From positions 29,348,778 through 29,412,777 of the forward strand of contig JANAVB010015600.1 of the NCBI GenBank assembly GCA_029216955.1: 64,000 nucleotides of DNA. Reading direction: 5' to 3'. Position numbers and translations under genes: made by a program. Source of the DNA: Iris pallida (taxonomy: Eukaryota; Streptophyta; Magnoliopsida; Asparagales; Iridaceae). This document shows positions 1 to 11,800 of the stretch, in pieces (position 1 is the first letter of the stretch; each line of letters starts with the position of its first letter). Below the pieces are notes generated by a model. The model was given only the letters and a program-made list of their open reading frames with translations. It did no database searches and was not told the DNA's origin.

Positions 1-3000
1 CTGAATGAAGAGATGCGGAGACGTTCTCAGGGTACTTCATCCATATCCCATCACTCAGAGGCACTAGTTTCGGAGAGCCGCGGAAGGGGCAAAAGCAGGG
101 GTCCAGGTGGTGGCAGAGACAAGAGCAGGGGGAAGTCCAAGGGTCGGTACGAGGACTCGGAGTGTTACCATTGTGGCAAGAAGGGCCACATCAAGCGGAA
201 TTGTTTCGCTTGGAAGAGAGAGAAGAAGGGCGACAAGGGGAAGCAAGATGAGAACACTACAGTAGCGGCTTCGATACATGGAGGCGATGTGATCGTCGTA
301 GGTGATGAGGTTATCACAAACCTCGCCTGCGATGACAATTCTTGGCTTGTGGACTCAGGGGCTTCAGCGCATGTATCTCACAACAGGGCACTATTTACCA
401 CTTACACGACAGGCGACTGTGGAGTGTTGAAGATGGGCAATGGAGATGTGTCAAAGGCGGTTGCCATTGGAGATGTGCATTTGAGGACGAAGACGGGTGC
501 AGTTCTTGTTCTCAAAGATGTTCGTCATGTCCCTGATATCCGTTTCAACCTGGTGTCGGTTGGAAGGTTGGATGATGAGGGATTCTTCAGTCTCTTCGGA
601 AATAATCAGTGGAAGCTTTCCAGAGGTTCGATGGTGATTGCCAGAGGAAGCAAGAAGTTTGGTCTCTACTATATGGAGGGGAGCACACAGGGGGCACAGG
701 AGGTGAACGCAGTTAGTGATGCGTCTACCGAGTTGTGGCACAGGCGGCTCGGCCATATCAGCGAGAAGGGAATGAGCTACTTGGTGAACAGGAAGGTGAT
801 TCCAGGGCTCAAGTCTACAAAGTTGGAGAAGTGCACACACTGCTTAGCTGGGAAGCAAAATAGGGTATCTTTCCAAAGTCACCAAAGTTCAAGGAAGCCG
901 GCGTTGCTCGAGTTGATTCACTCGGATGTCTGCGGTCCTATGAAGGTAAAATCTATTGGTGGTGCTTCTTACTTTGTAACTTTTATTGATGACTGTTACA
1001 GGAAGGTTTGGGTCTATGCCTTAAAGACCAAGGATCAGGTGCTGCCTACTTTCAAAGAGTTTCAGGCCTCTGTTGAAAGAGAGACGGGCAAGAAGTTATT
1101 GTGTGTTCGGTCTGACAATGGCGGCAAATACATCGGTCCCTTTGATGCTTATTGCAGAGAGCAGGGGATACGACACCAGAAGACTCCGCCAAAGACACCT
1201 CAGCTCAATGGTGTAGCGGAGCGCATGAACAGGACACTGATGGAGAGGGTGCGGTGTTTGCTGTCAGAAGCAAACTTGCCGGGCAGTTATTGGGGTGAGG
1301 CTCTTCTCACAGCTGCTTATGTTATTAATTTGTCTCCTAGTGCTCCTTTGTAGGGTGATGTGCCTGACAAAGTATGGTACGACAAAGAGCCGTCATACAA
1401 TCACGTGCGAGTGTTTGGCTGTAAGGCCTTCGTGCATGTACCGAAGGACGAGAGGACCAAACTTGAGCCGAAGACGAGGCGATGCGTCTTTGTCGGCTAC
1501 GGTCGGGATGAGTTTGGCTATAGACTCTACGACCCGGTAGAAAGAAAGCTCTACAGGAGCAGGGACGTGGTGTTCGTCGAGGATCAGACCATGACCAACA
1601 CTCAGGATTTCGAGACGCCTTCTGAGGCTGAGAAATTGCCTGAGTTAGAGTCATTTCGCTTCAAGTAGTTTCCAGAGGACATCGCAGAGGATCCCATTAT
1701 GGGGGAGCCAGTACATGGAGTTGCTCCCAACCTTGATCATCAGCCTGCTGATGGTGGTCAGGGTGTCCCTTAGAAGGATGAGCATGCCGGGGAGGCAGTT
1801 CCTGAAGGGAAGGAGGCTGTTGGTATACAGCCAGCACCAGTGGCTCCACTGAGAAGGAGCGACAGAGATCGTCGACCATCTACGAGATACTCACCGGATG
1901 AGTATGTGCTATTGACTGACGGAAGAGAGCCCGAAAGCTTTGCAGAGGCTATGGAAGACGAACACAGGCAGGAGTGGATGGAGGCCATGCAGGAGGAGAT
2001 GAGTTCCTTGTACACTAATTCCACTTATGAGCTGGTGCGGTTGCCAAAGGGCAAGAAGGCTTTGAAGAATCGATGGGTGTTTAGAGTGAAGCAGACGGAT
2101 GATGCTACTCGCCCTCGATACAAAGCGAGACTGGTAGTCAAAGGCTACGGTCAGCGGAAAGGCGTGGATTATGATGAGATCTTTTCGCCTGTCGTCAAGA
2201 ATTCGTCTATTCGGGTGGTGCTAGCATTAGCAGTCAGTCTCGACTTGGAGGTCGAGCAGATGGACGTGAAGACGGCATTCCTCCACGGTGATCTTGAGGA
2301 GGAGTTGTACATGGAGCAGCCAGAGGGATTCTGTGAGAAGGGCAAGTCACATTTGGTCTGCCGGTTGAGAAAGAGCTTGTATGGTCTGAAGCAGGCTCCG
2401 AGGCAGTGGTACAGGAAGTTCGAGTCGTTTATGGGGGAGCATGGTTATGCACGGACGACGTCGGACCATTGTACATTTGTGAGGTATTTTACCGAGGATG
2501 ATTTTATTATTTTATTGCTCTATGTAGATGATATGCTATTAGTGGGTCGGAATGCCACTAGGATAGCGGAGTTGAAGCGCCAACTGGGCACGGCCTTCTC
2601 TATGAAGGATTTGGGCGCAGCGAAGACTATTCTTGGGATGGAGATCAGCCAAGAGAGAGAGGCTAAGCTGCTACATTTGTCCCAAAAGAAGTACATTCAC
2701 CGGGTACTTCAGCGTTTCGGTATGGACGGGTCGAAGAAAGTGAGTTGTCCCCTTGCGGCTCACTTTAAGCTCACTGAGGAGCAGTGTCCATCTAGCGAGG
2801 ACGAAAAAGAAGATATGGAGCGGGTTCCATATGCCTCAGCTGTGGGAAGTCTTATGTATGCTATGGTGTGTACGAGGCCAGACATCGCTCATGCAGTTGG
2901 TACAGTTAGCAGGTACCTTTCAAATCCTGGAAGGGTACATTGGAGTGCGGTCAAGTGGATTTTACGATACCTTCAGGGCACTGCCAATTGGAGACTTTCT

Positions 3001-3492
3001 TTTGGTGGTGACGAGCCGAAGCTGGTTGGGTATACTGACGCTGATATGGCTGGAGATGTAGACACGAGGCGATCGACTTCGGGCTATGTGATGATGTTTG
3101 CTGGAGGAGCGGTATCGTGGCAGTCGCGGTTGCAGAAGTGTGTTGCCTTGTCGACGACAGAGGCAGAGTACATTGCGACGACGGAGGCTTGCAAGGAGTT
3201 GCTGTGGATGAAGAAGCTGCTGCAGAAAATAGGACTGAAGCAAGAGCAGTATACTTTGCTTTGCGACAGTCAAAGTGCTATTCACCTTGTGAAGAACCAG
3301 ACATTTCATAATCGGTCCAAGCACATCGAGACTCGGTATCATTGGATACGGGATGTGGTTGAGAAGAAGGATGCGGCGCTTGAAAAGGTTCATACTGATG
3401 ACAATGGAGCGGACATGCTCACGAAGGTTCTTCCGAGGGGGAAGTTTGAGTACTGCAGGCAGATCGTCGGGATGACGACCTCCTCCACATAG
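1..3492 (+). pseudogene. copia gag-pol polyprotein, 5'-partial, three in-frame stops
   Basis: The frame is open from the window edge except for TAG codons at 1351-1353, 1666-1668 and 1771-1773, with no frameshift. In order it shows the CCHC zinc knuckle CYHCGKKGHIKRNC (nt 163-204), aspartic protease motif DSGASAHV (352-375), the GAG-pre-integrase region with LWHRRLGH (about 733-756), integrase core with HSDVCG and SDNGGKY, reverse transcriptase with AFLHGDLEEE and the catalytic YVDDMLL (about 2521), and RNase H with ALSTTEAEY and SKHIE. Comparison with the copy at 36.9-40.9 kb shows that the first two stops replace CAG glutamine codons; the third stop occurs in both copies. All three are consistent with C-to-T change in a CHG context. 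RT and RNase H after 1774 are uninterrupted. The element would need readthrough or helper proteins to function. Confidence 0.9.
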
Positions 3493-3509
3493 TTGTGAAA
3501 GGGGAGATT

Positions 3510-3595
3510 TGTTGGAGTGGGTGGGGTTCCCACCTATGTGGAGAATATCCCGGAGAGCGACGAGCGCCATCCGTGTGTCGGAGAAGCTTGGGGAG
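3510..3595 (+). repeat. Truncated 3' LTR head of copia A
   Basis: TGTTGGAGTGGGTGGG follows the purine-rich tract after the pol stop and matches the start of the LTRs of the element at 36056-41693 for about 86 bp. The match ends abruptly at about 3595, and no matching LTR end (…CCCAACA) follows. The rest of the LTR was deleted, or this copy carries a recombinant LTR. A TATAAAAG box at about 3824 in the following AT-rich DNA could belong to such a divergent U3, but I could not prove that. Confidence 0.7.
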
Positions 3596-5580
3596 TGCAT
3601 GGATTTTATTTTGGTACATATATGGTAAGAAAATATATGATTGGATTTCCATATTTACTTTGATTATATATTTATGATTGGACCCTTCATATAGTAGCTT
3701 TCCATATTATTGGATTTTCAATTATGGTAAGCTAATTATGATTGAATTTCTATTAAATATATGATTGATTTATATTGGAAGTTTTCATATATATTGGCCT
3801 TCCATGTATGGGTTACCAAGGGCTTATAAAAGGGTGATGCATGCTAGTTGTAAAATCATCTCGAAACAAAGAACTAAATAATTCTGGATACAAAAAATTG
3901 TATTCATAGGAGAAAGGAGATGGTTGGAACACCAAATTTGGGGATAACATATATGTTTAGGGAACATATCTCTTGTCTTCAAATCATGTGTATCAAACAT
4001 GTCTCGTCTCATATAAAATGTAAATTCCACTAATTTATGGACATTATTTTTTAAAATAATCACCGGAACCTACATTTTTATAGAAAAAGAAAAATTTTGG
4101 TACACAGAATTTATGAACAACAAATTAGCTCTCATATTAGACTTTCCGAAAATTATTGCAAGTTATGAAAAAATATATTTAGTTTGACTAAGACAACTAT
4201 AGGATACAAATTTGTTCTTTACATTACATGTATACAAAGATGGAAGAACAGAAAAAATAAAATGATAATATAAGACTAGAAATCTTCGTGCTATACTCCT
4301 AGTAAATCGATTCTAAAAATTATTTATGATTAGTATTATCTAAAAATAATATTTTAAAAATTATTGACCTATCGTGACATTTTTTTTTAGAGATCATGTA
4401 TGCACATGTTAGGAAGACCACTTCGTTTATTGTACGACATGTACATATGTTAGGAAGACCACTCCATTCTGTCAGAAATACTCATATCGATTAATCTCGA
4501 TCATCCTTTATCCACTCATCTTTGTTGCATAATACAAACATATTTTGTTAAATAAATATGATAAGAATCCTACAACCTTACGCCATTCGGGACATCAAAA
4601 TTTGATGTCTTTTGTTTGGAAGCAAATCTGTTGGTCCCAAATATAATATTCTAAATTTGTTATCTCTCTTATAAAAATATAATTTTATCGATTTTATGTA
4701 AGATATAGTTATAATCTATATTTTTACAGTAGAGGAAACAGATTTGAAATACCATATTTAAAAATAGCACATTCCATCTCGATTTGCCATTCAAAGGAAA
4801 ATAAATAAATATAGAAGTTGCAGAAAGAAGGAGCCCTTTCGGTGGCATGTAAGTAATTTTGGTGTAAACAAATAAAATTTTGGAAGAGGTCAAATATGGA
4901 CGCATATGATAATGTGAAATCATATTGCTAAACTAAAGAATGTCAATTAACCCTATAGTATAAAGAAATAAGATTTTGGTAGAAGTCAAATATAGTAATG
5001 TCAAATCATATTTCTAAATTATGGAAGTAGTAAGAGTAGAATTGCGTAAAATATCTAACAGCATACCTCACATCCTTACAAGAATAATATATATACTTTT
5101 CTTGGATTAGTATTATCATCTTATTATATTGTACATGTACATCATGTCTCGAATAATATTGTAAGGTTTAACGGCAATACTATGTTGTTCGTGCATTTGC
5201 ACCGCAGTTCTGAATCGCGGGTCATATGTCGTCCCCCCATTGGAGGTGGGAGGAGGGACGTAGAATTTTCGGATGGGACCGATGTGGTGCAGGGAGGCCA
5301 TGGGGGCATGCACACGATCAAGCCTGTGGACAATTTTTTTTTTAAAAAAGTTTAAATTGATATATAGAGTAACGTCAAATCATATTGCTACGTATCTTAA
5401 ATTTTAAATTGATAAATAGGGTAGTGTCAAATCATATTGCTGGTCTTAGTACTGTTTTTAAGAAGGGTTTTTTTTTGATACAAATTTCTCAAATTCTATC
5501 CATTTCTAATCTTTTAAATTGTATTATTTGAAATAAGACTCCTTAAATGTTTTCAACTTAAACCTTTCCAGAGTTGATAG
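3596..5580. other. AT-rich spacer with short local repeats
   Basis: No coding sequence is recognisable. The motif GTCAAATCATATT(G/T)CT recurs around 4905, 4995, 5370 and 5430, and a CATGTTAGGAAGACCACT motif occurs twice near 4405-4465, which suggests decayed tandem or transposon-derived repeats. A short GC-richer patch at 5195-5320 contains only shadow open frames. Confidence 0.5.
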
Positions 5581-5718
5581 AAATCTAAGCTCGTAGTTTA
5601 AATGCACTTTACCCTAACTATAACTAGACAATTACTATTTTGCCTAGGTTAGTATAATGTATTTGAATTTTTTTAGGTTTTGATTGAAGAGGGGATGAGT
5701 AAAGGAGGAAGTGGGTAG
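5581..5718 (+). repeat. Direct repeat, copy 1
   Basis: About 138 bp beginning AAATCTAAGCTC and ending GAGGAAGTGGGT recurs at 5908-6035. The copies differ by several substitutions and small indels, so the duplication is old. They flank the LTR-head-like segment at 5726-5808. Confidence 0.75.
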
Positions 5719-5725
5719 CCGAAAG

Positions 5726-5808
5726 TGTTGGTATTGGATAGGATTTTCAATTATGTGAAGAACACCCTGGAGAGCTACGAGCGGTATTCGTGTGTCGGTA
5801 AAGTTCGA
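5726..5808 (+). repeat. LTR-head remnant related to copia A/D
   Basis: TGTTGG…GAGAGCTACGAGCGG…GTGTGTCGG follows the same path as the LTR starts at 3510 and (minus strand) 36849, with moderate divergence. No internal sequence of a retroelement adjoins it, so it is either a solo-LTR remnant or part of a rearranged duplication with the flanking repeats. Confidence 0.6.
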
Positions 5809-5907
5809 AAAGTAGAAGACGACAAATGTGGCACAATTTGAGAATGTTAGATTCTGGACAGTATTGTATCAGTGGTAAATCGTTACATCTTATCCAGAGT
5901 AGAAAAA

Positions 5908-6035
5908 AAATCTAAGCTCATAGTTAACTTTAACTATACTAGACAATTACTATTTTGCCTAGGGGTTAGTAGAAGGTATTTGAATTTTTTTAGATTTTGA
6001 TTGAAGAGGGGATGGGTAAAGGAGGAAGTGGGTGG
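5908..6035 (+). repeat. Direct repeat, copy 2
   Basis: Second copy of the segment at 5581-5718, slightly shorter through small indels. It leads directly into the foldback hairpin at 6036. Confidence 0.75.
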
Positions 6036-6641
6036 CTTGAGTTGGCAACTTTTTTTTTTTCCAAATTTTAGCCAAGTGAGTTGGTTTGAGAAAAAAAATT
6101 TCGCCAACTCATTTGGCTTGAGAGTATTTTTCGCCAAGTGAGTTGGCTTGGAAAAATAATTTTGCCAACTCACTCCGCTTGAGAGGGATGGGATGACTTG
6201 GCTGTGGATTAAAGTTTCGCCAACTTAATTGGAGAATATGTTCCAACGACTAATTTGTTGCCCGTTGTATTTTTCAGTCTGAGAGGCTAATGGCTAATTT
6301 TTTGCCCGTTGCATTTTTCAACATGCCTATAAAACTCTTCTAAGAGAGCAATCTCTACCTCACTTGTTAGAAGATTGAGAATAAGTGAGAGAGGCAGAAC
6401 AAGAGATGCGTGAGGTAGAGATTGCTCTCTTAGAAGAGTTTATAGGCAGGCTGAAAAAAATGAGCAAAAAACTAGCCATTGAACCTATTCTCCAATTAAG
6501 TTGGCGAAACACTAATCCGCAAAATTATTTCCCAAGCCAACTCACCTGGCGAAAAATACTCTCAAGCCAAGTGAGTTGGAATTTTTTTTTTCTCAAGCCA
6601 ACTCACTTGGCTAAAATTTGGAAAAATTTGCCAACTCAACG
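6036..6641. repeat. Long inverted repeat (foldback hairpin)
   Basis: The left arm (about 6036-6363) and right arm (6410-6641) are reverse complements around a ~46-nt loop. The innermost ~38 bp, GCCTATAAA…CCTCAC against GTGAGG…TTTATAGGC, differ by a single base. Outer parts repeat the unit GCCAAGTGAGTTGGC in both orientations. The left arm carries an internal duplication (TTTGCCCGTTG… twice) missing from the right arm. The open frame at 6385-6750 is a by-product of the palindrome. It could be a foldback transposon or MITE, or a hairpin-RNA locus. Confidence 0.85.
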
Positions 6642-6956
6642 TAAAGTACTCTCAAGCAAATTGAGTTGGCGATCCATCACTCAAATTGAAAATTTTAGAA
6701 ATTTTTTTTCCTTTATATGTATTTTCATACAACTTTCTCCTCTTATATGAAAAAAAACTGCTCTAATTTTGACCGTCCTCTCTTAATTTCAAGTGAAGAA
6801 GTCTCGAATTTTGACCTCCTTGAAATGCAAATCCTATAACACTTCTTAGTTAACTAAAAAAAATGTTATTTATCATCTATTTTTTTTTTGGATAATATCA
6901 TCTTCCAAGACGTGTCATAGCTCATTTTTATTTAAAACTAGATTTGGAATAAGAAC
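6642..6956. other. AT-rich spacer before the CACTA element
   Basis: No gene or clear repeat is seen. The last three bases, AAC at 6954-6956, form the left target-site duplication of the CACTA element. Confidence 0.5.
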
Positions 6957-6978
6957 CACTACTAAAATATGCTCTATT

Positions 6979-7199
6979 AGCGACGTCGTTTAGCGACGGA
7001 ATGATATTACGTCGCTAACTATATAATAAAGCGACTCCTTCCTATTACCGTCGCAATACGTCGCTGAATAGCGACGTTCGGCGACACTAGATAAAGTATG
7101 TCGCTGAATAGCGACGTTCAGCGACATATTAAGAAAATATGTCGCTTATATTAAAATTATTGCGACGGTTAGCGACGTCAACTGTGGACGTCGCTAACT
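6979..7199. repeat. 5' subterminal GCGACGT array of the CACTA element
   Basis: TAGCGACGT, GCGACGTT, TACGTCGCT and ACGTCGCTAA recur in both orientations at intervals of roughly 10-30 bp. In the En/Spm family such subterminal repeats bind the element's TNPA-type protein and are needed for excision. That role is inferred here from position and layout. Confidence 0.85.
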
Positions 7200-8498
7200 T
7201 TTTTACTTAGGGCACATGACTCCCTTTTCCCCCTCACTCGAAAAATCGAAACTCGAAATTTTTTTCCCCCTCTCCCCCCGACGACTCCCTCCCCCGCGGT
7301 GACTCCCTCCCCCCCCCCCCCCCCCGTCGACTCCCTCCCCCCCCCCCCCCGTCGAGCTCTTCCTCCTCTCCGGCGGTAAACCCTAACCTAATTCCTCCTC
7401 CTCCTTCTCTTCCACACACACACACACCCACCCACACACACATACACACACACACACACAAACTCGAAATTTTGGACACTGACACTGTGTGTGCGTGTTT
7501 TGGACACTGACACTGACACGGACACGACCCTTGGACACTGACACGATCCTTGGACATGTTTTGGGTTTTCCCTTACAGCTTGCGTCTTGCATTTAGAAAA
7601 TAAAAGATTTCCATGTGCATTTCATACTACTCGGAAAGAATAAACAACAATCTCTCTTTAATTTTTTTCCTATATATAATTACCTACTTGTCCATTTTAA
7701 ACTTAATGAACAATTTTACTCAGTAAACATAAACAAGGATATGTTTGGAACAAAAAAAAAATTACGGTGAAGCCTCAACTTTTCTTATTATATAGTAGTA
7801 TAGATAGAAAAAATCCTTGAGATATGAAACGTAACATAATGATAGAATGTGATCGGAACTCTGGACCTTAGCAAAAATGCATTTCAATCACAATACCACA
7901 CCTTTTCTTGGAATTATAAATGACTTAAGCTGCTATTTTCTTGATTTTCTTAAACTATATATATGCTCTAAATTAGGTCTGGAAGATGTGAAGAATCAAA
8001 GTATGCCTAAAACGAGGGGAGAGATAGTAGCTGAGAAAGTGTATTTTTAATGTGCACGAAACCAATATCAAGAAGAATGTCATTAGTCTAGAGTCCTAGA
8101 CAGATTCTAAATATACATGACAAACAAACAGAGATACAGGAAAATAAAAGATTTTCATGTTTTGGACTAGTGTTTTAGAAACGCCAATTTGATATAAAAG
8201 TCCATCCGGAATGTAACTTGCGTCTTGCATATTTCACACATAATAGAACCCCGAATGAAACAATTAAACAATAGCTATGGATGAATGTCACATGTTGGAA
8301 ATTCGTACCATGTATATAGGGTTGCTTATAATTTGGACACCTGGAATAGTCCCAAATGAATAGAGTGCATTATTCAAGTATAGTTTCCATTGTGGTTTGT
8401 GGGAGGAGAGCCATTTTTTTCTTGGAGCTCTCGTTGAACTAGCTTTGGCTGGTTTGAGCCAAAGTCATCCAGAGGTGTAAGTGAAGTGTAGTCTAGTA
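7200..8498. other. CACTA 5' leader: low-complexity and unassigned sequence
   Basis: Contains two long C-runs (about 7309-7325 and 7337-7350), a CT-rich stretch, a (CA)n microsatellite at about 7413-7461, and a small set of TTGGACACTGACAC repeats at 7475-7555. The rest is AT-rich with no recognisable gene. Part of it is presumably the promoter and 5' untranslated region of the transposase gene. Confidence 0.55.
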
Positions 8499-8790
8499 AC
8501 TGTCCAATGTCGGTATAGTATCGGAACATGCCAATGTCGGTATCGGCCTGTTGGATAATATCATTGTTATTAGTAACTGTCCAATGTCGGTATAGTATCG
8601 GAACATGCCAATGTCGGTATCGGTCTGTATAGTATCGGTATCGGAACATGCCAATGTCGGTATCGGTCTGTATAGTATCGGAACATGCCAATGTCGGTAT
8701 CGGTCAATATTTGGTATCGGTCTGTATAGGATCGGAACATGCCAAACCGTATCGGTATCGGTCAATATCATTGTTATTAGTAACTGTCCG
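8499..8790. repeat. Tandem/interspersed GGTATCGG repeat upstream of TNP2
   Basis: Units built from GGAACATGCCAATGTCGGTA and TCGGTCTGTATAGTATCGG repeat about six times with variable length, and the block GTAACTGTCCAATGTCGG occurs at both 8497 and 8573. The array lies within 100-400 bp of the transposase start and may lie in its promoter or leader. A GTATCGG-rich repeat also occurs at 24.9 kb. Confidence 0.8.
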
Positions 8791-8878
8791 CTACTAATGT
8801 GTGTCCCATAATAAGACATTATATACGAATTTGTGCCTGTTGGATAATGTGTGTCCATCTTTGCAGAATTATTTTCAA

Positions 8879-11800
8879 ATGGATATGAATTACTACTTGC
8901 AGAATCGTTCATGGATGTACAATCGTCGTCCTGATGATATGTGTGGTGTGCGGGATGAATACATAGCGGGAGTAGAGCAGTTCCTGCAGTTTGCTAAGGC
9001 GTTCCCTCAGTACATAGACGGCACCAAAATTAAGTGTCCGTGTGTGAAATGTCATAACGTGAAATATTATCCAGAAGTGGAAGTGACATATCATTTGTAC
9101 TCGAGGGGTTTCACGCCTAATTACTATCAGTGGACCGCACACGGAGAACTTGTGTCTTTAGCATCAGAGCCGGAGCCTTACGTTGAGCCGTATATGCATG
9201 CGGGACCTAATTTTGTTTCAGATAATCATGCATACGACGACGGGTGCGTGAACATGGTTTTCGACACTGCGGGGCCTAGTTTCGTTCATGATGCACCTGA
9301 GGAGTCACCGAACGCCGATGCTGCACAGTTCATGGAGTTGCTGGAGAATGCAAGGACTCCATTGTATCCTGGTTGTGAGGATCATTCACCGTTGGAGGTG
9401 GTTACAAGACTGTTGAGCATTAAGTCAGATTTTAACATGTCGCAAGAATGCTACAACCGAGTGTTGGAGTTGATTATAGAGATCTTGCCGGCGGGTGCTA
9501 AGTTGCCTAAAGACTTCTACCGGTCTAAGAGGATGGTGAGATCGCTCTGGATGGGATAAGAGAAAATCGATTCCTGTCGCAATGGGTGCATGCTGTACTA
9601 CAAAGACGACAAGGACGCAGATGTGTGCAGATTTTGTGGTGCTGATCGCTATAAGACAACTAGTACAGGAAGGTCTATCGGTGCAAGAAGACCGACCGAT
9701 TCAATGCACTACTTGCCTTTAACGCCGCGGTTGCAAAGATTATTTATGGTGAAAGAGATGGCCGAAAATATGAGTTGGCACATGCGAGAACAGATTGAAG
9801 GAGTGTTGGATCACCCATCCGATGGAAAAGCGTGGAAGCACTTTGATCGAGTGTATCCAAATTTTGCTTCAGATCCGCGAAATATCAGGTTGGGACTATC
9901 TTCTGACGGTTTTACTCCTTTTGGTCTTTCGGGATCCCAGTATTCGTGCTGGCCTGTGATTGTTACTCCGTATAACCTACCGCCTTGGATGTGCATGAAG
10001 ACTCAGTACATGTTTCTAACCGTTATAATTCCTGGTCCGAACAATCCCAAGAGGAACATTGACGTGTACTTACAGCCTTTGATAGATGAGTTGAATCAGT
10101 TATGGGAAGTAGGCGCTAACACGTACGATGTTTCCAGGAAGCAGAATTTTCAGATGAAGGCAACCCTTATGTGGACCATCAACGACTTTCCGGCCTATGG
10201 AATGTTATCTGGATAGAGCACTCATAGCCGTCTCTCATGTCCGTATTGCATGGACCGTAGTAAGGCTTTTCGCTTGAAACACGGCGGAAAGCCGTGCTTC
10301 TTTGATTGTCATCGACAATTTCTGCCAAAAGATCATCCGTTCAGAAGGAACAGGAATGCTTTCCGTGCCGGCGTTGTAGAGAAGGGTGATCCACCGCCAA
10401 GGTGGTGCGGAGACACGATATGGGAGGAGGTTAAAGATTTTCCAAGTGCTATCGAAGATCCTACAACTGGGTACAAGTGCGATGGATTTGGTAGAGTTCA
10501 TAACTGGACAAAGAGGAGCATATTCTGGGATCTGACATACTGAAGTACCAATCTGATCAGACATAATCTTGATGTCATGCATATTGAGAAGAATGTGTTT
10601 GATAACATAATTAATACTGTGATGGACGTAAAGGAAAAAACGAAAGACAATCCCAAGGCCAGGTTGGACTTAAAAGAAATATGCAAACGCCCTGCGTTGC
10701 ATTTGATACAGCAGAATAGAAAACAGTTCCTTCCGAAGTCAATTTTTTCGCTGGACAAGGAGGATAAAGTGAGACTTTGTCGGTGGATCCAGGGCCTAAA
10801 ATTTCCAGACGGATATGTGTCAAATCTGAGAAGATGTGTCGATCCGAAGGAAAACAAATTGACGGGTATGAAGAGCCACGATTGTCACGTATTCATGGAG
10901 AGGTTAATTCCGATTGTATTTCGGGAATTCTTACCGCAGGCAGTTTGGGATCCATTGACGGAGCTTAGCATATTCTTCAGGGATCTTTGTTCTAAGAAAT
11001 TGCTCGTTGATCGTCTAGAAAAGCAAGAGAAGGACATTGCGGTAACACTATGCAAGCTAGAGAGGGTGTTTCCTCCTGGATTCTTCGACTCTATGGAGCA
11101 TTTGTCGATTCATCTATCCTATGAGGCACGTGTTGGTGGACCCGTCGAATATCGATGGATGTATCCGTTCGAGCGACATTTGAATCACCTAAAAAGAAAG
11201 GTAAAAAATAAGGCACGGGTCGAGGGTTCTATTTGTGAAGCCTATGTTCTCGAGGAGATTACAAACTTTTGTTCGATGTATTTCAAGCCTCATGTTGTAA
11301 CTAATAGAACGAGAGCTTCCAGAAACGACGAGGGAGATCATGAAAGTAATGATACAATACTGAAGGTATTCAATGCTCCAGGAAGGCCATCGGGTAAGAT
11401 GAAAAAGAGATATCTGAACGATGATGAGCTAAGGGCTGCTCAGGTGTATGTATTACTCAACTGCGACGAGGAAGAAGTAGAGAAACTGGAGGGGTAAGTA
11501 ATTAATACGTCTATATTATTTTAATAGTGTTAATTATTATACTATTACATTAATTGAACGATGTTGTTTTCAGCATATTTAATGATGATGTGAGGTCGGG
11601 TAGGCCACACATAACAGAAGAAGAACTAGAACAAGAAATGAGGCGTTATTTTCTATCATGGTTGAGTGCATATGTAAGACTTGAGAACTCTGTAATTACC
11701 TTTTTGTATATGCACTTGATTGAGAATGAGCTTAATTGCTTCTTTCGTGGTATTTAGGTCGATCGTCCATACGCAAGACTTGAGAATGAGTCTATTAGAA

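Larger units (their letters stand above)
1..3595 (+). mobile_element. Ty1/copia retrotransposon A, 3' portion (Tork/Tnt1-like)
   Basis: The order of domains is copia-type: gag zinc knuckle, protease, integrase, reverse transcriptase, RNase H, then a polypurine tract (about 3496-3508) and the start of a 3' LTR at 3510. The 5' LTR, primer-binding site and most of gag lie left of the window. It is the same family as the complete element at 36056-41693, which lies in the opposite orientation; the proteins match over their whole shared length. Because the left end is absent, its target duplication cannot be read. Confidence 0.93.

Noticed and set aside
3824..3832. TATAAAAG box as promoter of a host gene
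   Set aside because: No open frame or splice pattern follows; it may be the TATA box of a divergent LTR, so it is mentioned only under the truncated LTR.
6385..6750. 121-codon open frame starting MREAEQEMREVEIALLEEF
   Set aside because: It lies across the foldback repeat and follows its palindromic units; it shows no domain and no codon-use signal.
8499..8790. CRISPR-like regularly spaced repeats
   Set aside because: The units vary in length, have no unique spacers and sit in a plant transposon leader; this is a minisatellite.
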